Below are positions 1 to 8,163 of a stretch of 64,000 bases of DNA, in pieces. The translations under genes and the position numbers were made by a program. Under the pieces are notes generated by a model, which was not told the DNA's origin, ran no database searches, and saw nothing but the letters and a program-made list of their open reading frames with translations. Source of the stretch: Nocardia sp. CY41 (GTDB lineage Bacteria; Actinomycetota; Actinomycetes; Mycobacteriales; Mycobacteriaceae); assembly GCF_009829325.1 (NCBI RefSeq), contig NZ_VUOS01000021.1, forward strand, positions 150,402 through 214,401. Direction: 5' to 3'. The first letter of the stretch is position 1. Each line of letters starts with the position of its first letter.

Positions 1-41
1 CGGTCCCTCGCGTTCCGGCCGCGCCATCCACCCGCGCCACC

Positions 42-965
42 GTGGCCGCGGCGGCTACCAGGCTCACGCTGCGTCCGCTGAACTGCGCGGTGCCGATGAA
101 CGCGCCGGGCGTCTGGTTCGCGCGCAAGCTCATCGCGACGCTGATGGCCGTAGGCGGTCCGGTTCCGCCCGGCACTTCGGTAACCCAGATCCGATCGGGG
201 GCGGTGCGCGGCGAATGGGTGCGGGCGGCAGGCGTGCCGTTCGGGGCGCGGGCCGTCTACTACATCCATGGCAGCGGGTACGTGATCTGCTCGGCTCGCA
301 CGCATCGCGCTCTCGCGGCCCGGCTGTCGGCGAAGACCGGGCTCCCCGTCTTCCTCACCGACTATCGCCTCGCGCCCGAACACCGGTTCCCGGCCGCGGC
401 CGACGACGTCGAGGCGGGCTATCGCTGGCTGCTCGGCCGTGGCATCGCCGCGGACGATCTGGTGATCGCCTGCGACTCCGCGGGCGGGCATCTCGCCCTC
501 GATCTGCTCGTCGAGAACGGACGGCACCGGCGCCCGCAACCCGCGGCCGTGGCGATGTTCTCCCCGCTGCTGGACCTGACCCTCGGCTTGGCGGCCGAGC
601 GGGAACGCGTCCGGACCGATCCCCTGATCTCGGCCGCCGCCGCGCGCAGGCTGCCCGCGGCCTACACCAGCGGCCACCCGGCCGACGCGGCGCGCCTGCG
701 GCTGGCCGTCCCGCAGGGTCTGCCGCTGCCGCCGATCCTGGTGCAGGTCGGCGGCACCGAGATGCTCGGCGCCGACGCGCGGGCACTGTGCGAGATGGTC
801 CGGCGTGCAGGCGGCAGTTGCGAGCTCGAGATCTGGCCGGGGCAACTGCACGTCTTCCAAGCCCTTCCCCTGGTGGTGCCCGAGGCCGATCAGGCCCTCG
901 CCCGCGCCGCCGACTTCCTGCGCGCGGCGCTGGTCGCTACCTCCGGCACGGAAAAGGTGAGCTGA
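42..965 (+). CDS. alpha/beta hydrolase, hormone-sensitive-lipase/LipR-like (5' end may lie outside window)
   Basis: Predicted carboxylesterase or acetyl-hydrolase of the alpha/beta hydrolase-3 fold. An HGSG oxyanion-hole motif is followed about 70 residues later by the nucleophile elbow DSAGG and near the C-terminus by a QLHVF histidine, so the Ser-Asp-His triad is plausible. The frame is open to the left edge of the window, so the GTG at 42 may not be the true start. The stop is 1 bp before the ATG of the next gene, so it belongs to the hydrolase-SDR-di-iron-BVMO operon. The set recalls LipR in the mycobacterial mymA operon, where lipase, SDR and monooxygenase genes are also clustered. Substrate is unknown. 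Family call is firm, role is inferred. Confidence 0.85.
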   Translation: MAAAATRLTLRPLNCAVPMNAPGVWFARKLIATLMAVGGPVPPGTSVTQIRSGAVRGEWVRAAGVPFGARAVYYIHGSGYVICSARTHRALAARLSAKTGLPVFLTDYRLAPEHRFPAAADDVEAGYRWLLGRGIAADDLVIACDSAGGHLALDLLVENGRHRRPQPAAVAMFSPLLDLTLGLAAERERVRTDPLISAAAARRLPAAYTSGHPADAARLRLAVPQGLPLPPILVQVGGTEMLGADARALCEMVRRAGGSCELEIWPGQLHVFQALPLVVPEADQALARAADFLRAALVATSGTEKVS

Positions 966-966
966 G

Positions 967-1869
967 ATGTTCGGATTGGACAAGCTGGCGGCCCTGGGCC
1001 GCCCCCGGCGCACGCACGGCGCGCGAGCCGTGGTCACCGGCGCGGGCAGCGGCATCGGCCGCGCGTTCGCGCTGGAGATCGCGGCCCGTGGCGGCCGGGT
1101 GATCTGCGCCGACATCGATGAGGAGCGCGCCGACGAGACGGTCGCCCTGATCGAACGCGACCACCCGGGCGCCGCACACGCCTTCCGCTGCGACGTGGCG
1201 CAACGGGAGGACGTGGAGCTGCTCGCCCGCTTCGCCGAGACGCTGTTCGACCGCCCGGTCAGCCTGGTGATCAACAACGCGGGCGTCGGCATCGGCGGAA
1301 AGCCGGTGGGGCGCATCGGCTTCGACGACTGGCAGTGGGCGCTTGGCATCAACCTGTGGGGCGTGGTGCACGGCTGTGAAGTCTTCGCCCCGCGCCTGCG
1401 CGCCGCGGGCAACGGCGGCATCATCAACGTCGCCTCGGCCGCGGGATTCGCCGCCGCGCCGTCGATGGCCGCCTACAACGTGTCCAAGGCGGGCGTGCTG
1501 TCGCTGTCGGAGACCATGGCCGCCGAACTGAGCGGCACCGGCGTCGCGGTCACCGTGCTGTGCCCGACGTTCGTCCGCACGAACGTCGCCCGCGACGGCC
1601 GGATCACCGAGGGATCGGCGCAGCTGGCCGACTTCCTCATGCGCTGGACCGGCTTCTCCCCCGAGCGCGTCGCGCGCACCGCCCTCGACGCGCACGACCG
1701 CGGGCAGCTCTACGTGCTCCCCCAACTGGACGCGCACGCCGTCTGGCTGCTCAAGCGGTGCTTCCCGGCGCAATACACCTTCGTCCTCGGACTCCTGGAG
1801 CGGCTGCTGCCCCAGGACCACTCGACCGCCACCGACCGCACGCCGGTCACCGACAAGACAGGAGTCTGA
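967..1869 (+). CDS. short-chain dehydrogenase/reductase
   Basis: Classical SDR of 300 aa with a Rossmann nucleotide-binding motif TGAGSGIGR near residue 24, the NNAG structural motif near residue 108, a catalytic serine before YNVSK (Tyr-x3-Lys) and the PTFVRT segment. It probably oxidises or reduces a lipid or alcohol carbonyl with NAD(P). The start ATG follows the preceding stop by 1 bp and its own stop is 1 bp before the next ATG, so it is tightly coupled. The about 40-residue C-terminal extension is basic and hydrophobic and may touch membranes. It resembles the SadH-type SDR (Rv3085) of the mymA cluster, but the exact substrate cannot be read from the sequence. Confidence 0.88.
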   Translation: MFGLDKLAALGRPRRTHGARAVVTGAGSGIGRAFALEIAARGGRVICADIDEERADETVALIERDHPGAAHAFRCDVAQREDVELLARFAETLFDRPVSLVINNAGVGIGGKPVGRIGFDDWQWALGINLWGVVHGCEVFAPRLRAAGNGGIINVASAAGFAAAPSMAAYNVSKAGVLSLSETMAAELSGTGVAVTVLCPTFVRTNVARDGRITEGSAQLADFLMRWTGFSPERVARTALDAHDRGQLYVLPQLDAHAVWLLKRCFPAQYTFVLGLLERLLPQDHSTATDRTPVTDKTGV

Positions 1870-1870
1870 C

Positions 1871-2800
1871 ATGGCCGCCATCGCGATGGACTTCGACGAC
1901 ATGCTCCGCAAGATCAAGGACCGCCAGTGGGCGCTGGCCGACATCGACTGGGACGCGCCCGGCGCGGAGACGATCACTCCCGAACTGCACGCCAAGCTCA
2001 AGCCGTTCATGGCCGATCTGATGTGGATCGAGAACGTCGGCGCGCGCGGCTTCGCGGCGATGGCGAAGAAGGCGCCGAACGAGACGCTGCGCGAGATCTA
2101 CCGCTACTTCCACGCCGAGGAGCAGAAGCACGCCAACGCCGAGCTGGCGCTGATGCGCCGGTGGGGCATGCTCGACGGCGACGAGATCCCGCAGCCGAAC
2201 GTGAACGTCAAGCTGGTGATCGACTTCCTGGACAAGTACTCCGACGACATGTCGCTGTCGTTCCTGGGCACCGTCATCCCGATGCTGGAGGTCGCGCTGG
2301 ACGGCGCGCTGATCAAGTTCATCATGGACGAGATCGAGGACCCGGTCTGCCAGGAGGCGTTCAAGAAGATCAACTCCGACGAATCCCGGCATCTGGCGGT
2401 CGATTTCGCCGTGATGGATCTGCTCGGGCACGCGGAGATGCGCAAGCTGCTCATCGACCTGGTCGGCGGCTGGGCCAAGCCGTCGCTGATCATCGGCGTG
2501 CTGAGCTATGTGCCGCTGCTGAACAAGATGCGCGACAACATCGTGGCGATGGGCGTGGACGAGGAGAAGCTCTACGGCGCGCTGAGACGGTACGCGAACG
2601 TCGGCGAGCGCAGCGACTTCGCCCGCAGGCTGCCGATGTACCAGATCGTCAAGATGCACGGCAGCTGGGTGATCGACCGCGGCCACCCCTATCACCTGGT
2701 CGCCGACGCGCTGGTGAAGATCACCGGACTGGTGCCGAAGGCGCTGCTGCGCAACAACCCGACCTGGTCGAAGGAACTGACCTACGAGCCCGCGGCATGA
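1871..2800 (+). CDS. ferritin-like di-iron protein
   Basis: A 309-aa helical protein with four-helix-bundle metal ligands: Glu54, an E-x2-H at about 84-87 (in EEQKH), a second Glu in the LEVALDG helix near 141, and E-x2-H in DESRHLAVD near 171. This E...ExxH...E...ExxH pattern is that of di-iron carboxylate oxygenases and ferritin-like enzymes. It lies between an SDR and a Baeyer-Villiger monooxygenase, 1 bp from the upstream stop. The last bases form an ATGA with an alternative start of the next gene. A role in hydroxylation or desaturation of the substrate handled by this operon is inferred. It is not a component of the M. tuberculosis mymA operon as I recall it. Confidence 0.75.
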   Translation: MAAIAMDFDDMLRKIKDRQWALADIDWDAPGAETITPELHAKLKPFMADLMWIENVGARGFAAMAKKAPNETLREIYRYFHAEEQKHANAELALMRRWGMLDGDEIPQPNVNVKLVIDFLDKYSDDMSLSFLGTVIPMLEVALDGALIKFIMDEIEDPVCQEAFKKINSDESRHLAVDFAVMDLLGHAEMRKLLIDLVGGWAKPSLIIGVLSYVPLLNKMRDNIVAMGVDEEKLYGALRRYANVGERSDFARRLPMYQIVKMHGSWVIDRGHPYHLVADALVKITGLVPKALLRNNPTWSKELTYEPAA

Positions 2801-2811
2801 CAGGGAACCCG

Positions 2812-4317
2812 ATGAGCACGCACACCCTCGACGTCGCCGTCATCGGCGGCGGGTTCGCCGGAATCGGCACGGCCATCCGCCTGAAGCAGCGCGGAGTCCA
2901 CGACTTCGCGATCTTGGAGCGTGGCACTGCGATCGGCGGCACCTGGCGCGACAACACCTATCCCGGTGCGGCGTGCGACATTCCGTCGCGGCTGTACTCC
3001 TACAGTTTCGCGCCGAACCCGAACTGGTCGCGCACCTATTCCGGCAGCAACGAGATCCTCGGTTACATCGAGGCGATGGCGGCGGAGTTCCGGCTCGGTC
3101 CGCACATCCGGTTCGGGCACAATGTTTCCGGCATCGCGTTCGACGAGCAGGCCGGGGTCTGGGAGATTTCGGTCGAGGGTCACGCGGAGCCGATCCGCGC
3201 CCGGGCCGTCGTGCTGGCGTCCGGGCCGCTGGCCAACGCGAGCTTCCCCGATATCCGCGGGATCGAGACCTACCGTGGCCACAAGATCCACAGCGCCCGC
3301 TGGGATCACGAGTACGACTTCACCGGCAAGCGCGTGGCGGTCGTCGGCACCGGGGCCAGCGCGGTCCAGATCATTCCGGAGCTGGTCGACAAGGCCGCCT
3401 CGGTGAAGGTGTTCCAGCGCACGCCCGGCTGGGTGCTGCCACGGGTCGACCGGCGGACCAACGGCCTGACCAAGGAGCTCTACCGCCGGGTGCCCGCGGC
3501 CGAACAACTGGCCCGGCGCGCCTGGTTCTACGGCCATGAGTCGGTGGCGCTGGGCGTGGTCTGGAACACGCCGCTGACCAGGGTGGTCGAACTGGTCGGC
3601 AAGGCACAGCTGCGCAGGCAGGTCAAGGATCCGTGGCTGCGCCGCCAGCTCACCCCGGATTTCCGGGCCGGCTGCAAACGCCTGCTGATGACCGACGACT
3701 ACTACCCCGCCCTGCAACGGGACAACTGCAAGCTGATCACCTGGCCGATCGCGCGGATCTCCGAGCACGGCATCCGCACCGCCGAAGGCATCGAGCATCA
3801 AGCGGATTGCATCGTCTTCGCGACCGGGTTCGACGTCTCCAAGACCGGGACACCCGTTCCGGTGGTCGGGCGCGACGGCCGGAATCTCGCGGAGGAATGG
3901 TCGCGCGGGGCTTACGCGTACAAGAGCGTCGCGGTCTCCGGATATCCCAACCTGTTCCTCACCTTCGGACCCAATTCCGGCCCGGGGCACAACTCGGCGC
4001 TGGTCTACATGGAAGCCCAGATCGATTACCTCGTCGGCGCGATCGGCATCATCCTGGACCGGGACCTGCGCATGCTGGACGTGCGACGGGATCGGCAGGA
4101 CCGCTACAACGCCGCCATCCAGCGCAAGCTCTCCGCCACAACCTGGAACTCGGGGTGCCGCAGCTGGTATCTCACCGAGGACGGCTTCAACGCGACCATG
4201 TACCCGGGTTTCGCCACCCAGTACGTCCATCAGCTGCGCGCGGTCGATCTCGACGACTACCTCGTCGTCGAACAGACCGCCGACCAGCGGCGACAGCGGG
4301 TGGCGCCGGTTTCCTAG
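2812..4317 (+). CDS. flavin-containing Baeyer-Villiger-type monooxygenase (MymA/EthA-like)
   Basis: About 501 aa. The N-terminal FAD motif GGGFAGIG, the GGTWRDNTYPG(A)ACD segment, the Baeyer-Villiger fingerprint variant YRGHKIHSARWD near residue 160, and the NADPH motif GTGASA following it identify a class B flavoprotein monooxygenase. The fingerprint normally begins with Phe; here Tyr replaces it. Such enzymes insert oxygen next to a ketone using FAD and NADPH. The ATG at 2812 has AGGG 6 bases upstream and gives the N-terminus usual in the family. An in-frame ATG at 2797 overlaps the previous stop as ATGA and could also be used. It is the last gene of the left-edge operon. Confidence 0.9.
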   Translation: MSTHTLDVAVIGGGFAGIGTAIRLKQRGVHDFAILERGTAIGGTWRDNTYPGAACDIPSRLYSYSFAPNPNWSRTYSGSNEILGYIEAMAAEFRLGPHIRFGHNVSGIAFDEQAGVWEISVEGHAEPIRARAVVLASGPLANASFPDIRGIETYRGHKIHSARWDHEYDFTGKRVAVVGTGASAVQIIPELVDKAASVKVFQRTPGWVLPRVDRRTNGLTKELYRRVPAAEQLARRAWFYGHESVALGVVWNTPLTRVVELVGKAQLRRQVKDPWLRRQLTPDFRAGCKRLLMTDDYYPALQRDNCKLITWPIARISEHGIRTAEGIEHQADCIVFATGFDVSKTGTPVPVVGRDGRNLAEEWSRGAYAYKSVAVSGYPNLFLTFGPNSGPGHNSALVYMEAQIDYLVGAIGIILDRDLRMLDVRRDRQDRYNAAIQRKLSATTWNSGCRSWYLTEDGFNATMYPGFATQYVHQLRAVDLDDYLVVEQTADQRRQRVAPVS

Positions 4318-4344
4318 GTGCCGAGGCGCCGGCGGCGCGGACGA

Positions 4345-4350
4345 TAGACT
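4345..4350 (+). promoter_or_regulatory. possible -10 hexamer TAGACT upstream of the MerR gene
   Basis: TAGACT fits the actinobacterial TANNNT -10 pattern and lies in the 95-bp gap between the monooxygenase and the MerR gene. No convincing -35 is visible. It suggests the regulator also has its own promoter. Confidence 0.3.
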
Positions 4351-4412
4351 CGGTCCGCAGGGAGTTCCATCAGCGTGCCGCCGGTCCATCGGCGCCCTGG
4401 GCAGCGAGGGAG

Positions 4413-5195
4413 GTGAGGTCGACGCCGGAGTACCGGATCGATGACCTCGCGCGCGCCGCGGGCACCACCACCCGCAACGTGCGCGCCTACCAGGAACGTG
4501 GTCTGCTGCCGCCGCCGGTCGGCAAGGACGGCCGGGCCAGCATCTACGACGACGCGCACCTCGAGCGGCTGCGCCTGATCGACGCGCTGTTGCAGCGCGG
4601 CTTCACCACCGCGCACATCGCCGACTTCATCACCAGCTGGGAGACCGGCAAAGACCTCACCGAGGTGCTCGGCCTGCAACACGCCGTGACGGCGTCCTGG
4701 GCCAAGGACGAGACTTTCGAGGTGCCCCGCGAGCTGATCGGCACCATCCTCGGCGCAGACGCCGACGAGCTGGTCGACCGGCTGCGCGAGATGAAGCTGG
4801 TCCGACTGGAGGGCGACACGGTGGTCTTCACCGAGACCCAGCTGCTCACCTCGTTCGCCGAGTTGCACGAGTACGGCCTCGAACTGCGCACGCTCATCGA
4901 GATCTACGCCAAGGTGGCCGACCGGATCGATGACATCACGCACATCATGATCACCGCCGCCAAACAGCACATCATCGACGAGCACGGCCCCGGCTGGATG
5001 CCCGACACCAGCGGCGAAATCGCCGAGACCACAACGATGCTGAACAAGATGCGGGAGCTGGCGGTGGCCTCGGTGCACGCCACGCTGGCCCGCTCGCTGG
5101 ACGTCACGCTGCGCCGCGAACTCGGCGACTACCTCGCCACGGCGGCCGAGCGCGAGAAACAGCGCAGCGAATCCGGTCGCGACGTACCCTCCTAG
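4413..5195 (+). CDS. MerR family transcriptional regulator
   Basis: 260 aa from a GTG preceded by AGCGAGGGA. The N-terminal winged helix has YRIDDLARAAGTTTRNVRAY followed by QERGLLPPP, the typical MerR DNA-binding signature, and a basic second helix. The roughly 180-residue C-terminal part is unlike the short metal-sensing MerR proteins (no Cys-rich loop), so the effector is probably organic. Similar in layout to the second MerR regulator at 59.9-60.6 kb (shared ERGxLPPP, similar spacing and length). Position between the oxidative operon and a methyltransferase gene makes either a possible target. Upstream frames are open because of GC content, but no better start is seen. Confidence 0.85.
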   Translation: MRSTPEYRIDDLARAAGTTTRNVRAYQERGLLPPPVGKDGRASIYDDAHLERLRLIDALLQRGFTTAHIADFITSWETGKDLTEVLGLQHAVTASWAKDETFEVPRELIGTILGADADELVDRLREMKLVRLEGDTVVFTETQLLTSFAELHEYGLELRTLIEIYAKVADRIDDITHIMITAAKQHIIDEHGPGWMPDTSGEIAETTTMLNKMRELAVASVHATLARSLDVTLRRELGDYLATAAEREKQRSESGRDVPS

Positions 5196-5234
5196 ACAAG
5201 CGCAGAGTGCCGACCTTCGACGGATGGAGTCGCT

Positions 5235-6329
5235 GTGGCGTCCGACCGACCGAGAATCCCACCGCCGCCGCTGATCCGGGCCGTCGAGTCGGTGCGCGGC
5301 GCGTTGGCGGTCGCGTTCCGCAAACTGGTGCCGGGGCACGTCGCGCTGATGGAGCTGATCGCGGCCGGATGGATCTCGCAAGCCATCCACGCCGCCGCGG
5401 CGCTCGGCGTGGCCGACGAACTCGCGGCGGGACCGCGGTCCGGTGCGGACCTCGCGGCGGCGGTCGGCGCCGACGAGGGCGCGCTGCGGCGATTGCTGCG
5501 GCTGCTGATCAGCTACGGCATCTTCACGCAACGGCGCGACGGACGCTACGCGCTGACGCCGATGGCGCGAGCGCTGCGCCGCGACGCGGATGTGTCGCTG
5601 CGCGACGCGGTGCTGTTCTTCGGGTCGCCCGGACACCGCAACCACTGGTCGCATCTGGTCGACGCGGTGCGCACCGGCGAACCGGTCGGCGAGAAACTCG
5701 AAGGGATGTCGTTCTTCGACTACGTCCGGCACGACCGCGAATTCGGCGACCTGTTCGACCGCGCGATGACCAGCATCGGCACCCTGGCGATGGAACCGTT
5801 GTTCGCGGCCTACGATTTCGGGCGCTACGAGACCCTGGTCGACGTGGGCGGAGGCGAGGGAACGTTGCTGGCCGAAATCCTGCGCCGCGCGCCGCGATCG
5901 CGCGGCATCCTGTTCGACCTGCCCGAGGTGGTGGCCTCGGCGTCCGCTCGGCTCGCCGAACTCGGTCTCGCCGACCGCTGTGCGGTGGAGAGCGGGTCGT
6001 TCTTCGACCGCGTCCCCGGCGGAGGCGACGCCTACATCCTCAAGCACATTCTGCACGACTGGGCCGAAGCCGACGCGGGGCGCATCCTGCGCACCGTGCG
6101 TGCGGCCATGGCTCCCGAGGCCCGGCTGCTGATCGTCGAACTCGTCGTCCCGGAACACACCGCACCGCACCCGAGTAAGTTCATCGACCTGGAAATGCTG
6201 GTCAACGCGGGCGGCCGGGAACGCACCGAGGCCGAGTACCGCGAATTCCTCGCCCGGCACGGATTCACGCTCACGAAGATCGTGCCGACGGCTTCCCCGG
6301 ACAACGTGCTCGAGGCCCGGCCGAGCTGA
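5235..6329 (+). CDS. SAM-dependent O-methyltransferase (plant/hydroxyneurosporene type)
   Basis: 364 aa. Residues about 45-130 form the winged-helix dimerisation domain of small-molecule O-methyltransferases (LGVADELAAGP, then LTPMARALR). The C-terminal domain has the SAM motif LVDVGGGEGTL, the FDLPEVV segment, and KHILHDWAEADA, where HDW is the catalytic-region signature of this family. It would methylate a hydroxyl of a phenolic, polyketide or carotenoid-like substrate that cannot be named. GTG start 39 bp after the MerR stop, so the two may share a transcript. The gene downstream is convergent. Confidence 0.85.
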   Translation: MASDRPRIPPPPLIRAVESVRGALAVAFRKLVPGHVALMELIAAGWISQAIHAAAALGVADELAAGPRSGADLAAAVGADEGALRRLLRLLISYGIFTQRRDGRYALTPMARALRRDADVSLRDAVLFFGSPGHRNHWSHLVDAVRTGEPVGEKLEGMSFFDYVRHDREFGDLFDRAMTSIGTLAMEPLFAAYDFGRYETLVDVGGGEGTLLAEILRRAPRSRGILFDLPEVVASASARLAELGLADRCAVESGSFFDRVPGGGDAYILKHILHDWAEADAGRILRTVRAAMAPEARLLIVELVVPEHTAPHPSKFIDLEMLVNAGGRERTEAEYREFLARHGFTLTKIVPTASPDNVLEARPS

Positions 6330-6372
6330 CCTCCCCGGATTCCGAAGCGGCCGAATGTGTCGTAGGTCGGCG

Positions 6373-6723
6373 TTACGAAGCCGCCGCGGGGACGAGGAAC
6401 GCGAGAGTGGCGATCCCCACCGCGCCGTCGGCCACACAGGTGACGCGCATCGGCGTGCCGACCGGCGTCTGCCGCGATTCGAACCCGCTGTAGTAGCCGA
6501 ACACCGGCCCGGACCGCTCCGACGGCAGGAAGAAGCCGAGACATTCCGCCTCCAGCACCGACGCCCCTTCACCGCTGTGGCACAGGGCGGCCGCGTCGGT
6601 GACACCGCGGTCGACATAACAGCCGGGCGGATCCGCGCTCGCGGGCGCGGATGCCCAGACGAGACCGCTTGCCAGGAACAGCAGAACGGTTCCCGCGCCT
6701 ACTCGCCGCCTCGTGATGTGCAC
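6373..6723 (-). CDS. small secreted protein of unknown function
   Basis: 116 aa from a GTG preceded by GAGGAGGG at a good distance, which decides this start over an ATG 69 bp upstream. It has basic residues, a hydrophobic stretch (VLLFLASGLVWA) and an Ala-rich cleavage region before ADPPGC, a clear Sec signal peptide. The mature part of about 85 residues has four cysteines, probably two disulfides, and no motif I recognise. It is divergent from the EspG gene and convergent with the methyltransferase. A sequence inside it resembles a tRNA T-arm but is simply coding. Confidence 0.65.
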   Translation of the reverse strand: MHITRRRVGAGTVLLFLASGLVWASAPASADPPGCYVDRGVTDAAALCHSGEGASVLEAECLGFFLPSERSGPVFGYYSGFESRQTPVGTPMRVTCVADGAVGIATLAFLVPAAAS

Positions 6724-6944
6724 CGCAATCCCTCCTCGGCAGATCTCAGCCATACCCGGTTGTTGCCGTGCGGGGTTCTTCCGCCCTCGCATCTCGAACC
6801 CTTTCGAATATTTCAGCAGAATCGGCGGGGAGGGTCGAGCGCGACACCGTCACGAACCGCCTTTTCCAGGCTGGATACGGGAAGCCTGCGCGGTGACCGG
6901 AGCGTCGCCGTGCGGTACATCCGGACTCCCGGCGCCGAGACCGC

Positions 6945-6950
6945 TAGGCT
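6945..6950 (+). promoter_or_regulatory. possible -10 hexamer TAGGCT upstream of the EspG gene
   Basis: TAGGCT about 40 bases before the GTG of the EspG-like gene in the 267-bp divergent gap. TAGGCT recurs upstream of several genes in this window (ndk, phosphoketolase, isomerase). No clear -35 element. Confidence 0.35.
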
Positions 6951-6990
6951 ACGAGCAGCATTGGCGGTTCGGTGAGGATGTGATTCGGCC

Positions 6991-7695
6991 GTGGAATGGA
7001 CCTTCACTCCGGACGAGTTCGCCCATATCTGGCGCGAAACGGATCTGGATCGGCACCCGTACCCGCTGCGCATCCTGGAGACGCCCCGTACCGAGGACGA
7101 GGCCGAGAAGTTGCGCATCGTCCTGGCCGAGCGGCTGCCGCTCCGCTCCGACCCCGACCTCTCGGCTTGCCTGCGTATTCTGGCCGAGCCGCACACCAGG
7201 ATCGTGGCGATCGGCGGTACGCACCGGCCGGGCGGCGAACTGCGTCTGCTGGCCGCGGCCATCTACGACCGTGCCGTGCTCGCGGTGCAGGAACCCGGCA
7301 CGAGCCCGGATTTCGGTGGAATCGTGCGTATTTCGATCGGGCACAGTGCCAAATTGGGCCGGCGGATCGCGGCGCTGCTGCCGAAGACTCCGGCGGGCCG
7401 CGAACCCGCGCGCGTCGCGCCGGGTGACGCGGTACGCGACCAGGAGACCGTGCCGGCGCGGCAACAGGCGGCGCCGCGAATTCGCAAGCTGCTGCTCGAA
7501 CCGCACACCGCCGAGGGGCACATCAGAATCGAACCGCGGCTCGATCGTCCGACGCCGCCCCCGCCGATCCACTACACCTGGATCGATGTCCGCGACGACG
7601 GGCGATATCTGATCAAAGCGGGCGACGAAGTGCGCATCGCACCTGCTTCCGTCGAGCAGATCGCCACCCAATTGCAGAAGCGCATACCGATATAG
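6991..7695 (+). CDS. EspG-family ESX secretion-associated protein
   Basis: 234 aa. The N-terminus WTFTPDEFAHIWRETDLDR and PYPL matches the start of EspG proteins, cytosolic chaperones that bind PE-PPE substrate pairs before type VII export. A proline- and arginine-rich linker near residues 135-165 separates the lobes, and the C-terminal IHYTWIDVRDDGRYL fits the second half of the fold. Length is slightly below mycobacterial EspG (about 270-300). The next two genes look like a small WXG-type protein and a PPE-like protein, which supports the chaperone role. No ESX core gene (EccB-E, MycP) is in the window, so these substrates would use a machine encoded elsewhere. Confidence 0.8.
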   Translation: MEWTFTPDEFAHIWRETDLDRHPYPLRILETPRTEDEAEKLRIVLAERLPLRSDPDLSACLRILAEPHTRIVAIGGTHRPGGELRLLAAAIYDRAVLAVQEPGTSPDFGGIVRISIGHSAKLGRRIAALLPKTPAGREPARVAPGDAVRDQETVPARQQAAPRIRKLLLEPHTAEGHIRIEPRLDRPTPPPPIHYTWIDVRDDGRYLIKAGDEVRIAPASVEQIATQLQKRIPI

Positions 7696-7751
7696 CCGTC
7701 TTTCGTGACCGCGGCCGCGGCCTATTGCTGACCCGGCACCGGGCTTCCGGT

Positions 7752-7757
7752 TAGTCT
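7752..7757 (+). promoter_or_regulatory. possible -10 hexamer TAGTCT
   Basis: TANNNT hexamer about 31 bases before the ATG at 7789, in the 93-bp gap after the EspG gene. It would give the substrate pair its own promoter. Confidence 0.3.
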
Positions 7758-7788
7758 GGGGCGGACCGACCGATCTCAGGGGTGAGCG

Positions 7789-8163
7789 ATGACGATCGAG
7801 ACCAACCGAGCCGATATCGCCCGATTCAAGCAGGCCGCGCAGGCCGGGACCGTCCAGTTCGACCCGGCGGCGGCTCGGCAGTGCGCCGAAATGTACGAAT
7901 GCCAGGCCGATCGGCTGCTCCACCTACAGCAGAGCCTCGAATCCGCGGCGGAACTCGGTGGATTCGGCGGGTTCATCTCCGCGCAGCAGTTACAGGCCGG
8001 ATTCGGCCACAAAGCGCGGGACGCGGCGGCGCTGCTCGACCACTACATCGAAGCGGCCTACCGCATGAAGGAAGCGTTCCTGATCAGCGGAGGACTGTTC
8101 GAAGAGGCCGACGCCGCCGGCGCCGCCGCCCTGCGCGCGGTCCGGACGAGGTTGCCCCGATGA
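7789..8163 (+). CDS. small helical WXG100/PE-like candidate type VII substrate
   Basis: 124 aa, almost entirely predicted helix with a Gly-rich turn (GGFGGF) near the middle, the helix-turn-helix hairpin layout of WXG100, PE and EspC-like secreted proteins. It lacks a signal peptide. The canonical W-x-G is not present; the turn uses GFGGF. Its stop TGA overlaps the ATG of the following PPE-like gene as ATGA, the arrangement expected for partners made in equal amounts. Preceded by the EspG chaperone gene. I infer a co-secreted heterodimer with the next protein; no enzymatic motif is present. Confidence 0.6.
   Translation: MTIETNRADIARFKQAAQAGTVQFDPAAARQCAEMYECQADRLLHLQQSLESAAELGGFGGFISAQQLQAGFGHKARDAAALLDHYIEAAYRMKEAFLISGGLFEEADAAGAAALRAVRTRLPR

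Noticed and set aside
6474..6492. GGGTTCGAATCGCGG on the minus strand, like a tRNA T-arm
   Set aside because: It encodes part of the small secreted protein (YYSGFESR) and no acceptor, D or anticodon arm fits around it.
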